Assembly (NCBI GenBank): GCA_020635875.1
Contig: JACJYY010000002.1
Location: 332,417-396,416, forward strand
Reading direction: 5' to 3'
Source: Flavobacteriales bacterium
GTDB lineage: Bacteria > Bacteroidota > Bacteroidia > Flavobacteriales > Flavobacteriaceae
DNA: 64,000 nt
The first letter of the stretch is position 1; every line of letters begins with the position of its first letter. Below the pieces are notes generated by a model. The model saw only the letters and a program-made list of their open reading frames with translations. It ran no database searches and was not told the origin of the DNA. Below, one piece after another: positions 15,012-23,235 of the stretch. Position numbers and translations under genes: made by a program.

Positions 15012-17351
15012 ATGAAAAAACTCACCCTACCTCTGATTGCATTTAGCCTTTTTCAGTTTTCATTGGCACAGACCACTGAGGCACCTTCCGTAGAAAATGT
15101 ATATGGAGGACGTATCCTTGCCATTGACGGCTTTGCCAAAACGGCTGACTCTACCCGAATCTATGCTTCCACAGAAAGTGCTAATTCTGTTTTTTATACG
15201 GATTACAAAACGGCTGCTGTGGATGTCAACAGTTTCAAAAAATGGACTGTGATGCCTACTTTGAGTTATGCTCAAAATTTAGGATACATCAGCAATATGG
15301 CTGTACACCAAACTTCTGGTCGACTTTTTTATGTAGTGAACGAAAATCTCTATTCTACCGATGCTTCTGCATCCGTGAACACCACTGAGGATAGCATGCT
15401 CATTAGAAAAGTAGCCATCGTAGGCAATACTATTTTTTATATCAAAGACAATGAGATTATTTATGGTGTACTGGACTCTAGTGGGGCAATTGCTTCTTCC
15501 AATAAAGTTAGTATTCCTGCTTCTACAGGTCTACAATACATTTTAATGAATCCTGTTAATAATCTGATTTATCTTTTTTATGAAGAAACAGGCACCTCTC
15601 TTAAGCTTTATAAATCTTCTGATGTACATAATGCTTTTACAACGAGTACAACATTTACCGACATAACCCCTAGCACACTAACTGCATCAAATGATTGGAG
15701 AGCTTGTGGTATTTCTCCATCAGGTAGAATCTTTATTGGCGGACACTCTACTCCTGAACCTGCCAGTAAATACATAGCCTATACGGATGATGAAATGGCT
15801 TGGACAGAATATAACACTGGCGAAAACGGAGTATCAGGAGACAACATCCATTTCTCTGGAAACAGCACCAGTTACGCGGTTTATTTCAGCAAATTGTACA
15901 ATACCAATAAGGGAGAGTCTGGATCTTGGAGTGAATTTGGCAAGCCTGGAGGATTAGAAACACACCCGAATGATGGAGCCGTATATGCCGACCCTAACAA
16001 TACTAATTTAGTGATAATGACTACAGATCAGGGCATTGGAGCTTCTATCGACGGAGGCAGTACTATTTTCGAAATCAATAATGGTATTGAAGCAGTACAG
16101 GTTAATGATTTTAGCATGACTGTTGATAAAAACACAGCATGGTTAGCATCAAAATCTGGAGTACGAATGGTTACTAATTATACCACTTCACCAATCTGGT
16201 CTAACGCTATGTTTCCTAATGGAGATGGATCACCCTATTATTCGGCTGATTTAGTGCCTGGCACACCTACCTCAGCCTATGTAGGAAATACAAGAATTTA
16301 CAAAACCACTAATTCAGGAGGCAACTGGACAAAGGTCTTCACTCCCGAAGATGCTCCTTATAACTGGCTAGGCATTGGTTATCGTTTTGAAGCGATTACC
16401 GTTTGTCCATGGGATACCAATTTAATTTTGGCAGGAGCCTATATTGAAGGTTCTGATAAAGGTGGTTTATTTTACTCTTATGACGGCGGTGCTAATTGGC
16501 AACAACAATATTTGACTGTATCTTCAGGAAGTAACGATGCTGATGTATGGGATATTATTTTCCATAAAGAAGGTACAACTACCTATGCTTATGTAGGAGT
16601 AGAATACAATTCTGGAGGTCAACGAAGCATCTATAAATTAACTTGGGACGGAACGTCTTCCTTCTCGTCTGTCACTCAAGACATGGACGGTTCGACTACC
16701 AGTGTGGGATATGCTATTTCCGCTACCATTAAAGATTTATACGTAGATGCTACTAACAATATCATTTATGCTTCTGGAACAGATGTAGGTGTTAATCATC
16801 CCATCGCCTATTACAAAGACGTTGATGGTACCAATTTATGGACGCCGTTTACGGTAACTGGCTTCCCTGTCGTTCAAGATAAAATTGGACATGCTATCAC
16901 TCGAGGAAAAGACACCATTTATGTGGCCGTTGACCACGAAATATACTTTTATGATTTATCGGGTAGTTCTTGGTATTTAGGTTATAGCTATCCGGTTGGC
17001 ACCAAAATCAATGTTATCTTCTATGACGAGTTACTTGTAGGAACAGGAACTGGTTTATATGGACATCAGGACTTTAATACATTAGGTAGTTCAGAATTTG
17101 CCATTTCGGACGAAAACGCTGTTGCAAAAGCTTACCCTAACCCTGTGCAAGATGTATTACATATTGATACTGGAGACGACATAATGACTGCTGTTAGAAT
17201 CTACGATTTAATGGGCGCACTTGTAAAAGAATCAAACCCTTCTGGAAATTCGACTAGCATAGATGTTTCTTCTCTTAATCAAGGTACTTATATTGTTGTC
17301 ATTAACAATAAAAAAGGCGCTTTCAAACACCTTAAGATTATGAAGGAATAA
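15012..17351 (+). CDS. Secreted T9SS cargo protein with Asp-box/sialidase-like repeats
   Basis: This 779-residue protein starts with a clean Sec signal peptide (MKKLTLPLIAFSLFQFSLAQ, cleavage near residue 20). The body looks like a beta-propeller: it carries Asp-box type motifs such as SYDGGANW and TTNSGGNW, as in BNR/VPS10-like folds. The last 75 or so residues form a type A T9SS sorting domain (AYPNPVQDVLHI, then VRIYDLMGALVKE and GTYIVVI, ending HLKIMKE). It should be exported, then attached or released at the cell surface through T9SS. No catalytic function can be read. It lies alone between two terminators. Confidence 0.88.
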   Translation: MKKLTLPLIAFSLFQFSLAQTTEAPSVENVYGGRILAIDGFAKTADSTRIYASTESANSVFYTDYKTAAVDVNSFKKWTVMPTLSYAQNLGYISNMAVHQTSGRLFYVVNENLYSTDASASVNTTEDSMLIRKVAIVGNTIFYIKDNEIIYGVLDSSGAIASSNKVSIPASTGLQYILMNPVNNLIYLFYEETGTSLKLYKSSDVHNAFTTSTTFTDITPSTLTASNDWRACGISPSGRIFIGGHSTPEPASKYIAYTDDEMAWTEYNTGENGVSGDNIHFSGNSTSYAVYFSKLYNTNKGESGSWSEFGKPGGLETHPNDGAVYADPNNTNLVIMTTDQGIGASIDGGSTIFEINNGIEAVQVNDFSMTVDKNTAWLASKSGVRMVTNYTTSPIWSNAMFPNGDGSPYYSADLVPGTPTSAYVGNTRIYKTTNSGGNWTKVFTPEDAPYNWLGIGYRFEAITVCPWDTNLILAGAYIEGSDKGGLFYSYDGGANWQQQYLTVSSGSNDADVWDIIFHKEGTTTYAYVGVEYNSGGQRSIYKLTWDGTSSFSSVTQDMDGSTTSVGYAISATIKDLYVDATNNIIYASGTDVGVNHPIAYYKDVDGTNLWTPFTVTGFPVVQDKIGHAITRGKDTIYVAVDHEIYFYDLSGSSWYLGYSYPVGTKINVIFYDELLVGTGTGLYGHQDFNTLGSSEFAISDENAVAKAYPNPVQDVLHIDTGDDIMTAVRIYDLMGALVKESNPSGNSTSIDVSSLNQGTYIVVINNKKGAFKHLKIMKE

Positions 17352-17367
17352 TCTTACCTCATAATAT

Positions 17368-17408
17368 AAAATGACCCCAAAAGTTATGTCTAACTTTTGG
17401 GGTCATTT
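17368..17408. terminator. Bidirectional terminator between the T9SS cargo gene and queA
   Basis: AAATGACCCCAAAAGTTA pairs perfectly with TAACTTTTGGGGTCATTT across a short loop. A-runs and T-runs flank both sides, and the genes converge here, so it can serve both strands. Confidence 0.88.
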
Positions 17409-17439
17409 CATGTCTTTCAATCTTTTAATTTTTCAATTC

Positions 17440-18489
17440 TTACAAAATCAACATTGCATCGCCATACGAGTAGAAGCGATATTTTTGCTCTACTGCCTCC
17501 TCATAAGCCTTTTGCATTAAATCATGTCCCATAAATGCAGAAATCATAATTAATAAAGTCGATTTTGGTGTATGAAAATTAGTAATCATACAGTCCGCTA
17601 TACTAAAGTCATATGGCGGATAGATAAACTTGTTAGTCCAACCTTCATAAGGGTTTAACGTACGTTGTGTGGACACACTACTCTCTACCGCTCTCATGGA
17701 TGTGGTCCCTACACAACATATTTTCTTTTTATTAGCTTTGGCTCTGTTAACGCGATCACAGGTTTCTTGAGTAATAATCAACTGCTCAGAATCCATCTTG
17801 TGCTTAGACAAATCTTCTACCTCCACTGGATTAAAGGTTCCTAGCCCTACATGAAGTGTAATCTCTGGAAAGTCAATTCCTTTGATTTCAAGTCTTTTCA
17901 TCAAATGTTTAGAAAAGTGCAACCCTGCCGTTGGAGCGGCCACAGCACCTTCTTCTTTGGCATAAATGGTTTGGTAACGCTCTGTATCTTCTTCTGTCAC
18001 ATCTCTTTTGATGTATTTTGGGATTGGCGTTTCTCCTAATTCAGCCAACTTCGCTCTAAATTCTTCGTAAGAATGCTCATACAAAAAACGTAACGTACGT
18101 CCTCTAGAAGTAGTGTTATCAATTACCTCTGCCACTAAGGAATCATCATCCCCAAAGTATAATTTGTTACCGATACGAATCTTACGTGCTGGATCTACCA
18201 ATACGTCCCATAAACGTTGCTCTTGATTGAGTTCACGTAGCAAAAACACCTCGATTCTTGCCCCTGTCTTTTCTTTATTTCCATACAAACGCGCTGGAAA
18301 TACCTTCGTGTTATTCAAGATCATCACATCACCATCATCAAAGTAATCCACTAGGTCTTTGAAAAGACGATGTTCTATCTGACCTGTTTTTCGGTGAATA
18401 ACCATCAAACGAGATTCGTCTCTATTTTCTGCTGGGTGTTCTGCTAATAACTCTTTAGGTAAATCAAAATCAAAATTAGATAACTTCAT
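17440..18489 (-). CDS. queA: tRNA preQ1(34) S-adenosylmethionine ribosyltransferase-isomerase
   Basis: This 349-residue enzyme moves the ribosyl part of SAM to preQ1 in tRNA and makes epoxyqueuosine. Family motifs are FDFDLPKELLAEHPAENRDESRLM at the N-terminus, NNTKVFPARLYG (about residues 59-70), GAVAAPTAGLHFS and HVGLGTFNPVEVEDLSKHKMDSE. The C-terminal NFHTPKSTLLIMISAF is also typical. It has its own promoter candidate in the gap after aroA but could also be read as the last gene of the long pheA operon. It ends at the bidirectional terminator. Confidence 0.95.
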   Translation of the reverse strand: MKLSNFDFDLPKELLAEHPAENRDESRLMVIHRKTGQIEHRLFKDLVDYFDDGDVMILNNTKVFPARLYGNKEKTGARIEVFLLRELNQEQRLWDVLVDPARKIRIGNKLYFGDDDSLVAEVIDNTTSRGRTLRFLYEHSYEEFRAKLAELGETPIPKYIKRDVTEEDTERYQTIYAKEEGAVAAPTAGLHFSKHLMKRLEIKGIDFPEITLHVGLGTFNPVEVEDLSKHKMDSEQLIITQETCDRVNRAKANKKKICCVGTTSMRAVESSVSTQRTLNPYEGWTNKFIYPPYDFSIADCMITNFHTPKSTLLIMISAFMGHDLMQKAYEEAVEQKYRFYSYGDAMLIL

Positions 18490-18515
18490 GCGTTTGTTTT
18501 TATGTAAATAGGTTG

Positions 18516-18547
18516 CAAATATACTATGTCGCTAAGGGCGATGTCAA
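18516..18547 (-). promoter_or_regulatory. Candidate promoter of queA
   Basis: On the minus strand TTG (18547-18545) is followed after 21 bases by TATATTTG (18523-18516), a match to the Bacteroidota TTG/TAnnTTTG pair. The -7 box ends 26 bases before the queA ATG. Confidence 0.5.
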
Positions 18548-18570
18548 GTAAATCCAACAAAATCTTTTAA

Positions 18571-19809
18571 TTAATTTAATTCTTCCCTTGTAAAACCAAG
18601 TATTTCCATATCCCTCCAGAAATCTGGATAGGATTTTGACACCACCTCTGCATCATCTATTATCAAGGATTCCACTATAGCTAGTGGAGCAAATGCCATA
18701 GCCATACGGTGGTCATTATAAGTAGCGATATGAACGTTAGGATGTATTGTTGTTCTTTCCTTTAGCCACAAGGTGTCATCAGACACGTCAATAGATGCTC
18801 CTAGTTTAGATAATTCTGTTTTAAGAGCTTCCAGACGATCTGTTTCTTTTATTTTTAATGTGTGCAACCCTGTTAACTCACAGGCTATTCCTAAACCAAA
18901 ACAAGTTACAGCTATAGTCTGAGCAACATCTGGTGTATTGTTCAAATCAAATTGAATGGCTTTTGGCACAAAACCTTTTTTCTTAGACAATACGAGTTTA
19001 TTGCCATCAAAAACAGACTCAACCCCTAATGCTGCATATAAATTCACTAAAGCACTATCTCCTTGTAAACTATTCGGTTTATAACTTGAAATCTGTATGG
19101 TTACGTCGGCTTTCGCCAAAGCTACTATCGAGAAAAAATAAGAGGCCGAACTCCAATCTGACTCCACAACAAGCGTATCTGTTATAGGTTTAAAGTTTTG
19201 TTCTGTTTTAAAAATCCTGATTATATTTCCTTCAAAGGCAGTTTTTACACCTATCTCTTCTAACAAAGCTAAAGTCATCTTGATGTATGGTATGGAAGTG
19301 ATTTTCCCTACCAATTCAATCTCCATTCCGTTTTCTAATACAGAGGCTATTAACAACAATGCTGATATGTACTGACTACTAACATCGGCTGGCATTGCAA
19401 TTTTGTGGGCTGTAATTTTCTTTCCTTCGATTTTGATTGGTGGATAGCCTTCATTTTCTACATACACAATAGAAGCTCCTAATTGTCTTAATGCTTCAAC
19501 TAGTATTTTGATGGGGCGCTCTTTCATTCTTTGAGAGCCTGTCAGCACTACCGTCCTTCCTTCTTGAATAGAAAAATAAGCCGTCAAGAAACGCATGGCT
19601 GTACCTGCATGATGGATATCTACTACTTCATCATTTCCTGACAATGCCTTGGTCATCACTACACTATCATCTGAATTAGACGTATTATTCAAGATTAATC
19701 CTTTAAATAACGCTTGTAACAACAATAAGCGATTAGTCTCACTTTTGGATCCTGTTATTTGTATCTCTCCACTTTTAATTCCATTAGGAACTCTAACTTT
19801 TAAATCCAT
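18571..19809 (-). CDS. aroA: 3-phosphoshikimate 1-carboxyvinyltransferase (EPSP synthase)
   Basis: This 412-residue enzyme joins shikimate-3-phosphate and phosphoenolpyruvate in the shikimate pathway. Motifs include GSKSETNRLLLLQAL (about residues 20-34), HHAGTAMRFLTAYFS, the basic KERPI segment, DVSSQYISALLLIA and the C-terminal NDHRMAMAFAPLAI. KETDRLEALKTELSKLG is also present. The protein is slightly shorter than the usual 430 residues, as in other Bacteroidota. It belongs with pheA, tyrA and the DAHP synthase of the same operon, which together supply phenylalanine and tyrosine. Confidence 0.95.
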   Translation of the reverse strand: MDLKVRVPNGIKSGEIQITGSKSETNRLLLLQALFKGLILNNTSNSDDSVVMTKALSGNDEVVDIHHAGTAMRFLTAYFSIQEGRTVVLTGSQRMKERPIKILVEALRQLGASIVYVENEGYPPIKIEGKKITAHKIAMPADVSSQYISALLLIASVLENGMEIELVGKITSIPYIKMTLALLEEIGVKTAFEGNIIRIFKTEQNFKPITDTLVVESDWSSASYFFSIVALAKADVTIQISSYKPNSLQGDSALVNLYAALGVESVFDGNKLVLSKKKGFVPKAIQFDLNNTPDVAQTIAVTCFGLGIACELTGLHTLKIKETDRLEALKTELSKLGASIDVSDDTLWLKERTTIHPNVHIATYNDHRMAMAFAPLAIVESLIIDDAEVVSKSYPDFWRDMEILGFTREELN

Positions 19810-19814
19810 CTGAC

Positions 19815-20141
19815 CTACTTTAATTTTTCGTTATTGTGATGACGATCATGATCTCTTTTGGTTTTCAAATCCATCTTTTTATCAAAAGCCTGTTGTAAAT
19901 CTACCCCTGTTTGATTCGCCAAGCACAAAACTACAAAAACCACATCGGCTAACTCCTCTCCCAAGTCTTTATTTTTATCACTCTCTTTTTCAGATTGCTC
20001 ACCATAACGCCGGGCAATGATTCGTGCTACTTCACCTACTTCTTCAGTTAACTGAGCCATATTGGTCAATTCATTAAAGTAGCGTACCCCATGTTCTTTT
20101 ATCCAACTATCAACGGCTAATTGTGCGTTTTTTATATCCAT
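19815..20141 (-). CDS. MazG-like nucleotide pyrophosphohydrolase
   Basis: This 108-residue all-alpha NTP pyrophosphatase is related to MazG and YpjD. The metal-binding pattern is seen in EEVGEVARIIARRYGEQ (EExxE, about residues 31-35) and DLGEELADVVFVVLCLANQ (ExxD, about 62-66). Family members hydrolyse non-canonical or excess nucleoside triphosphates to monophosphate and pyrophosphate; the substrate here is unknown. It sits five bases upstream of aroA and 18 bases after the DUF3857 gene, inside the long operon, an arrangement common in flavobacteria. Confidence 0.87.
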   Translation of the reverse strand: MDIKNAQLAVDSWIKEHGVRYFNELTNMAQLTEEVGEVARIIARRYGEQSEKESDKNKDLGEELADVVFVVLCLANQTGVDLQQAFDKKMDLKTKRDHDRHHNNEKLK

Positions 20142-20159
20142 AATTATTGAATTACTCTT

Positions 20160-22079
20160 TTATTCCTTCCTTTCAACTAATTCTATTTTTGACACATCGT
20201 TCCTCATCACTTGTTCCAAAAAAAGCCTAAAATCTTCATATTCAGCAACATCGTACTGTCCTGAATGCAATACAAACTCTCTTTTGTACGAAATGGTTTG
20301 ATCAGAAACAGTGGCAACCTCCGTCTTGTATGTCCCGTATTTTGTATCCACATCAAAGTTCAACAATTCTCCTTGTACGGCATAACCTTCTGGGAAATCA
20401 ATCAAAATCTCATCCACATAGGTTCTCCCTAATAAAATCTCTACAGGATATGCTCTATTTTTATTTTTCTCGTACATCAAAGGGTATTGACTAAACGCAT
20501 TCAATGAAAATGTCAAATCATTATTTACAATTTTACCAAAACGCTTGGCCTTAAACTTGAAAGTTTCTGTAAATTCAAACAAGTCACGATTATTGGCTAC
20601 CGTCATTGAATCTACTGTCAAGTCATTTAAATTAGCGTATCGGGTTTTATAATAGGTTAACCGCTTGGGCTCTGATCGCCTTTCCAAAAAAAACACATGC
20701 TCGTATTCGGAGCCACAGGAAACCACCTTCAGTTCTCCTGATATATCTCCCTCAGATGTTATTTGATAACGACCTGTTGTTTTTCTTTTGTTTTGAGAAG
20801 TCCCAAAAGCCCCTGTCGTCACAATTGCACTGGCTTCTGGTTTGATGACAAAAACGTTTCGTCCGTCCGAATGACCGCATTGTAATCCAAATGGACTCAC
20901 AAAACTGGAACATTCTAACCAATAATCCTTGCCTTTAATAGGAACTTGCAATATGACATGATTGCCTTGTAAACGAACATATTTATGTTCGATATCCCTC
21001 TTGCCTTGTTCATCTGCATAAACTAGAGTGTAATACGACGGAATTTCTACAAAATCCAATAATGCTTTTGTATAGTTTACCAATGATTTGGCATCACCAT
21101 ATCCTATCTTTGCTACATCTTTTGCTTCTGCTGGCCTCCATCCTCCTACACCTAATGGCATATCCACACAACGCGTATGTTTTTGTACAAATTGATAGAC
21201 TAATTTTGCCTTCTCTAATGGAGTCTTTACCGTATCTACTAGGGTCAAAATTTTAGCTTTAGTTTCCTTTGACAACTTATCATTGCCATCCAAAAACGAA
21301 GTAAAATACCAATCCCCTAACTCTTTCATATTGGTTGCAGTCCCTACCTCTCCTTCGAGACTAAAGTGCTCTACACTAAAAACAATTTTGGGAACTATAT
21401 TGGATAAATGGGGTGCTGATAGCTCTGGATTGATTGCCGCAACTTTTGACGCAAAATAAATTATTTTATCCGCTTCATTCTTTTTTTCGATGGTGTACTT
21501 CTGCGAAAAATTTTCTTCGAACCATTTAAAACCTATATCTGAGGCCGATCTAAACACCAAACTTGTTTCCTCGATACTTTCATTGTAATGTTCAATTAAC
21601 AACCAATCAGGTATAACCGCTGTATTCGAAGACTCTACCGTATGCTCTAATGCTATTGTAAAAGGATATTCGACAGGGGTGTATTTAAGCTCTAGCATCC
21701 CAATATTTTTAAAAACGGGATATTTATCATTAGCACTTTTATCTCTAAAACTAGCCTTAGTAATTCTACTTAGTTTGGTTCCGTACGCATTGTAAATGGC
21801 TCCAGAGATAGATTTTATTGTAGCGTATTTGTTATAGTAAAAAGTCGTTTGCAAATTCTTGTAACCTGATTCATTCAAAATAGTGACCACTCTAACCGTT
21901 GAAATAGTCATTTTTTGTTGACCTAGTACAGTAATTTCCGTGTGAGCTTCCCGGATTACTGAATTGGCGTTTTGTTTTAATTCTTCAGGAATTGAAAACA
22001 CCGAGTATTCAATATCCTGTGCACCTATAAAACTTAAATGCATTAACATGAATAAAACTATATACTTCGGGTGAATCAA
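20160..22079 (-). CDS. Secreted DUF3857/transglutaminase-like protein
   Basis: This 639-residue protein has a signal peptide (IVLFMLMHLSFIGAQ) and an N-terminal DUF3857 region with ATIKSISGAIYNAYG and the typical TVESSNTAVIPDW. A transglutaminase-like core follows (KLVYQFVQKHTRC, GYGDAKSLVNYTKALLDF). In this core the usual catalytic Cys of the GDCKD/GDCKS motif appears as GDAKS, so the protease/transglutaminase nucleophile seems to be lost. The C-terminal part resembles DUF3858. It is exported to the periplasm or outer membrane. The role is unknown, and it lies between dtd and the MazG-like gene. Confidence 0.8.
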   Translation of the reverse strand: MIHPKYIVLFMLMHLSFIGAQDIEYSVFSIPEELKQNANSVIREAHTEITVLGQQKMTISTVRVVTILNESGYKNLQTTFYYNKYATIKSISGAIYNAYGTKLSRITKASFRDKSANDKYPVFKNIGMLELKYTPVEYPFTIALEHTVESSNTAVIPDWLLIEHYNESIEETSLVFRSASDIGFKWFEENFSQKYTIEKKNEADKIIYFASKVAAINPELSAPHLSNIVPKIVFSVEHFSLEGEVGTATNMKELGDWYFTSFLDGNDKLSKETKAKILTLVDTVKTPLEKAKLVYQFVQKHTRCVDMPLGVGGWRPAEAKDVAKIGYGDAKSLVNYTKALLDFVEIPSYYTLVYADEQGKRDIEHKYVRLQGNHVILQVPIKGKDYWLECSSFVSPFGLQCGHSDGRNVFVIKPEASAIVTTGAFGTSQNKRKTTGRYQITSEGDISGELKVVSCGSEYEHVFFLERRSEPKRLTYYKTRYANLNDLTVDSMTVANNRDLFEFTETFKFKAKRFGKIVNNDLTFSLNAFSQYPLMYEKNKNRAYPVEILLGRTYVDEILIDFPEGYAVQGELLNFDVDTKYGTYKTEVATVSDQTISYKREFVLHSGQYDVAEYEDFRLFLEQVMRNDVSKIELVERKE

Positions 22080-22105
22080 CCTTACCTTTTTTTTAGTTAG
22101 CGTTA

Positions 22106-22558
22106 TTATTCCCTAGACTTACTATCAACCACAATGGTAACAGGACCGTCATTCTCTAAGGTTACTTTCATGTCTGCTCCAAACTTGCCTGTCTCTACTT
22201 TCTTACCTAACTCTTTTTCTAAAGACTGAACAAAGTATTCGTACAAGGGTATAGACTGATCAGGCTTAGCCGCTTTTATATAAGATGGCCTATTCCCCTT
22301 TTTGGTGCTGGCTCGTAAAGTGAATTGGCTTATGGCCAAAATACTTCCGTCAATATCTTTGACAGAAACATTCATCACTCCATTAACATCTTCAAAAATC
22401 CGCATATTAATGATTTTACCCACTAACCAATCAGCGTCACTAGGATTATCTTCGACATCAACACCTACCAACACCATCAAACCTTTCTGGATTTGACCAA
22501 TAACCACATCATCTACCTTGACATGGGCATGTCTAACTCGCTGTATGACTACTTTCAT
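22106..22558 (-). CDS. dtd: D-aminoacyl-tRNA deacylase
   Basis: This 150-residue protein removes D-amino acids wrongly attached to tRNA. The two active-site signatures are present: ISQFTLRASTKKGNRPSY (the SQFTL motif, about residues 77-81) and NDGPVTIVVDS (about 136-146). The N-terminus MKVVIQRVRHAHVKVD is characteristic. The length is normal. Its ATG overlaps the stop codon of the TOPRIM-like gene (ATGA), so in this strain dtd translation may be coupled to the inserted module upstream. Confidence 0.96.
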   Translation of the reverse strand: MKVVIQRVRHAHVKVDDVVIGQIQKGLMVLVGVDVEDNPSDADWLVGKIINMRIFEDVNGVMNVSVKDIDGSILAISQFTLRASTKKGNRPSYIKAAKPDQSIPLYEYFVQSLEKELGKKVETGKFGADMKVTLENDGPVTIVVDSKSRE

Positions 22559-23232
22559 TGTTTGTGATAAAAGTTCAATTCTCGTAATTTATTCACAAGA
22601 GACTTTTTAAATTTTTGATATGATTGTAGTTTTTCTAGTTCTGCCATATCTAATTTCTGACCAATAATTTGATATAAATCAGAAATGTTTAGCCCCTTAC
22701 TTCTTCTTCTTTTTGATAAATCTTCTTTTGAAATACGAATTATATTTTCTATTACATTTTTTGGATTTGTAATAGATTCTGGATGTAAATGAATACCTAA
22801 ATCAGTATCTGATTTTACAACACCTATTTCTTCTTTAAGTAATTGCTTATCCGCTAACATCCAAGATTCTGTCATTTGAACTGGAACAATTGCAATGATA
22901 TTTTTACAGCACGAGTCATCTTGAGTCATTAGTGTGTTTTCAGCAGGAATTATTTTTGTTTGGAAAATTATCTCATCAGAGACTGAATCAGAATCCGTGT
23001 GAACAAACAAAATTAAAATTCCAAACTTGTTAAAAGCAACCCTTGAAGCTTCTAGCACTTGCTCGTTAAAATTTAATCCTGTTTTGTTTATATTAATAAT
23101 TTCTACTTTAGTTTCAATATCTCCTGTGCAATCAAATGCAACTTCTTCAAGAGTTCTTTCAGCTACACTAGATAAAAACCTAACATCTGTTGTTCCTTCC
23201 GTAAAAAGACCTGCAAGAATAAAATTACTCAT
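22555..23232 (-). CDS. TOPRIM-like protein (DUF4276-like), putative nuclease partner
   Basis: This 225-residue protein begins LAGLFTEGTTDVRFL, with a Glu12-Gly13...Asp16 arrangement. It continues with ILILFVHTDSDS, giving a DxD (Asp80, Asp82) after a hydrophobic strand. Glu followed by DxD is the metal-site layout of TOPRIM domains. The segment VQMTESWMLADKQLL (about 118-132) and the later NPKNVIENI resemble DUF4276. The C-terminus is basic (LSKRRRSKG). It starts three bases after the ATPase gene and overlaps dtd by four bases. Paired with an SMC/ABC-type ATPase it may be the effector nuclease of a defence system. Family assignment is by eye only. Confidence 0.6.
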   Translation of the reverse strand: MSNFILAGLFTEGTTDVRFLSSVAERTLEEVAFDCTGDIETKVEIININKTGLNFNEQVLEASRVAFNKFGILILFVHTDSDSVSDEIIFQTKIIPAENTLMTQDDSCCKNIIAIVPVQMTESWMLADKQLLKEEIGVVKSDTDLGIHLHPESITNPKNVIENIIRISKEDLSKRRRSKGLNISDLYQIIGQKLDMAELEKLQSYQKFKKSLVNKLRELNFYHKQ

Positions 23233-23235
23233 AAC

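Noticed and set aside
15012..17351. Sialidase assignment for the T9SS cargo protein
   Set aside because: Asp-box motifs alone are not diagnostic, and no arginine triad or Tyr/Glu nucleophile pair could be identified.
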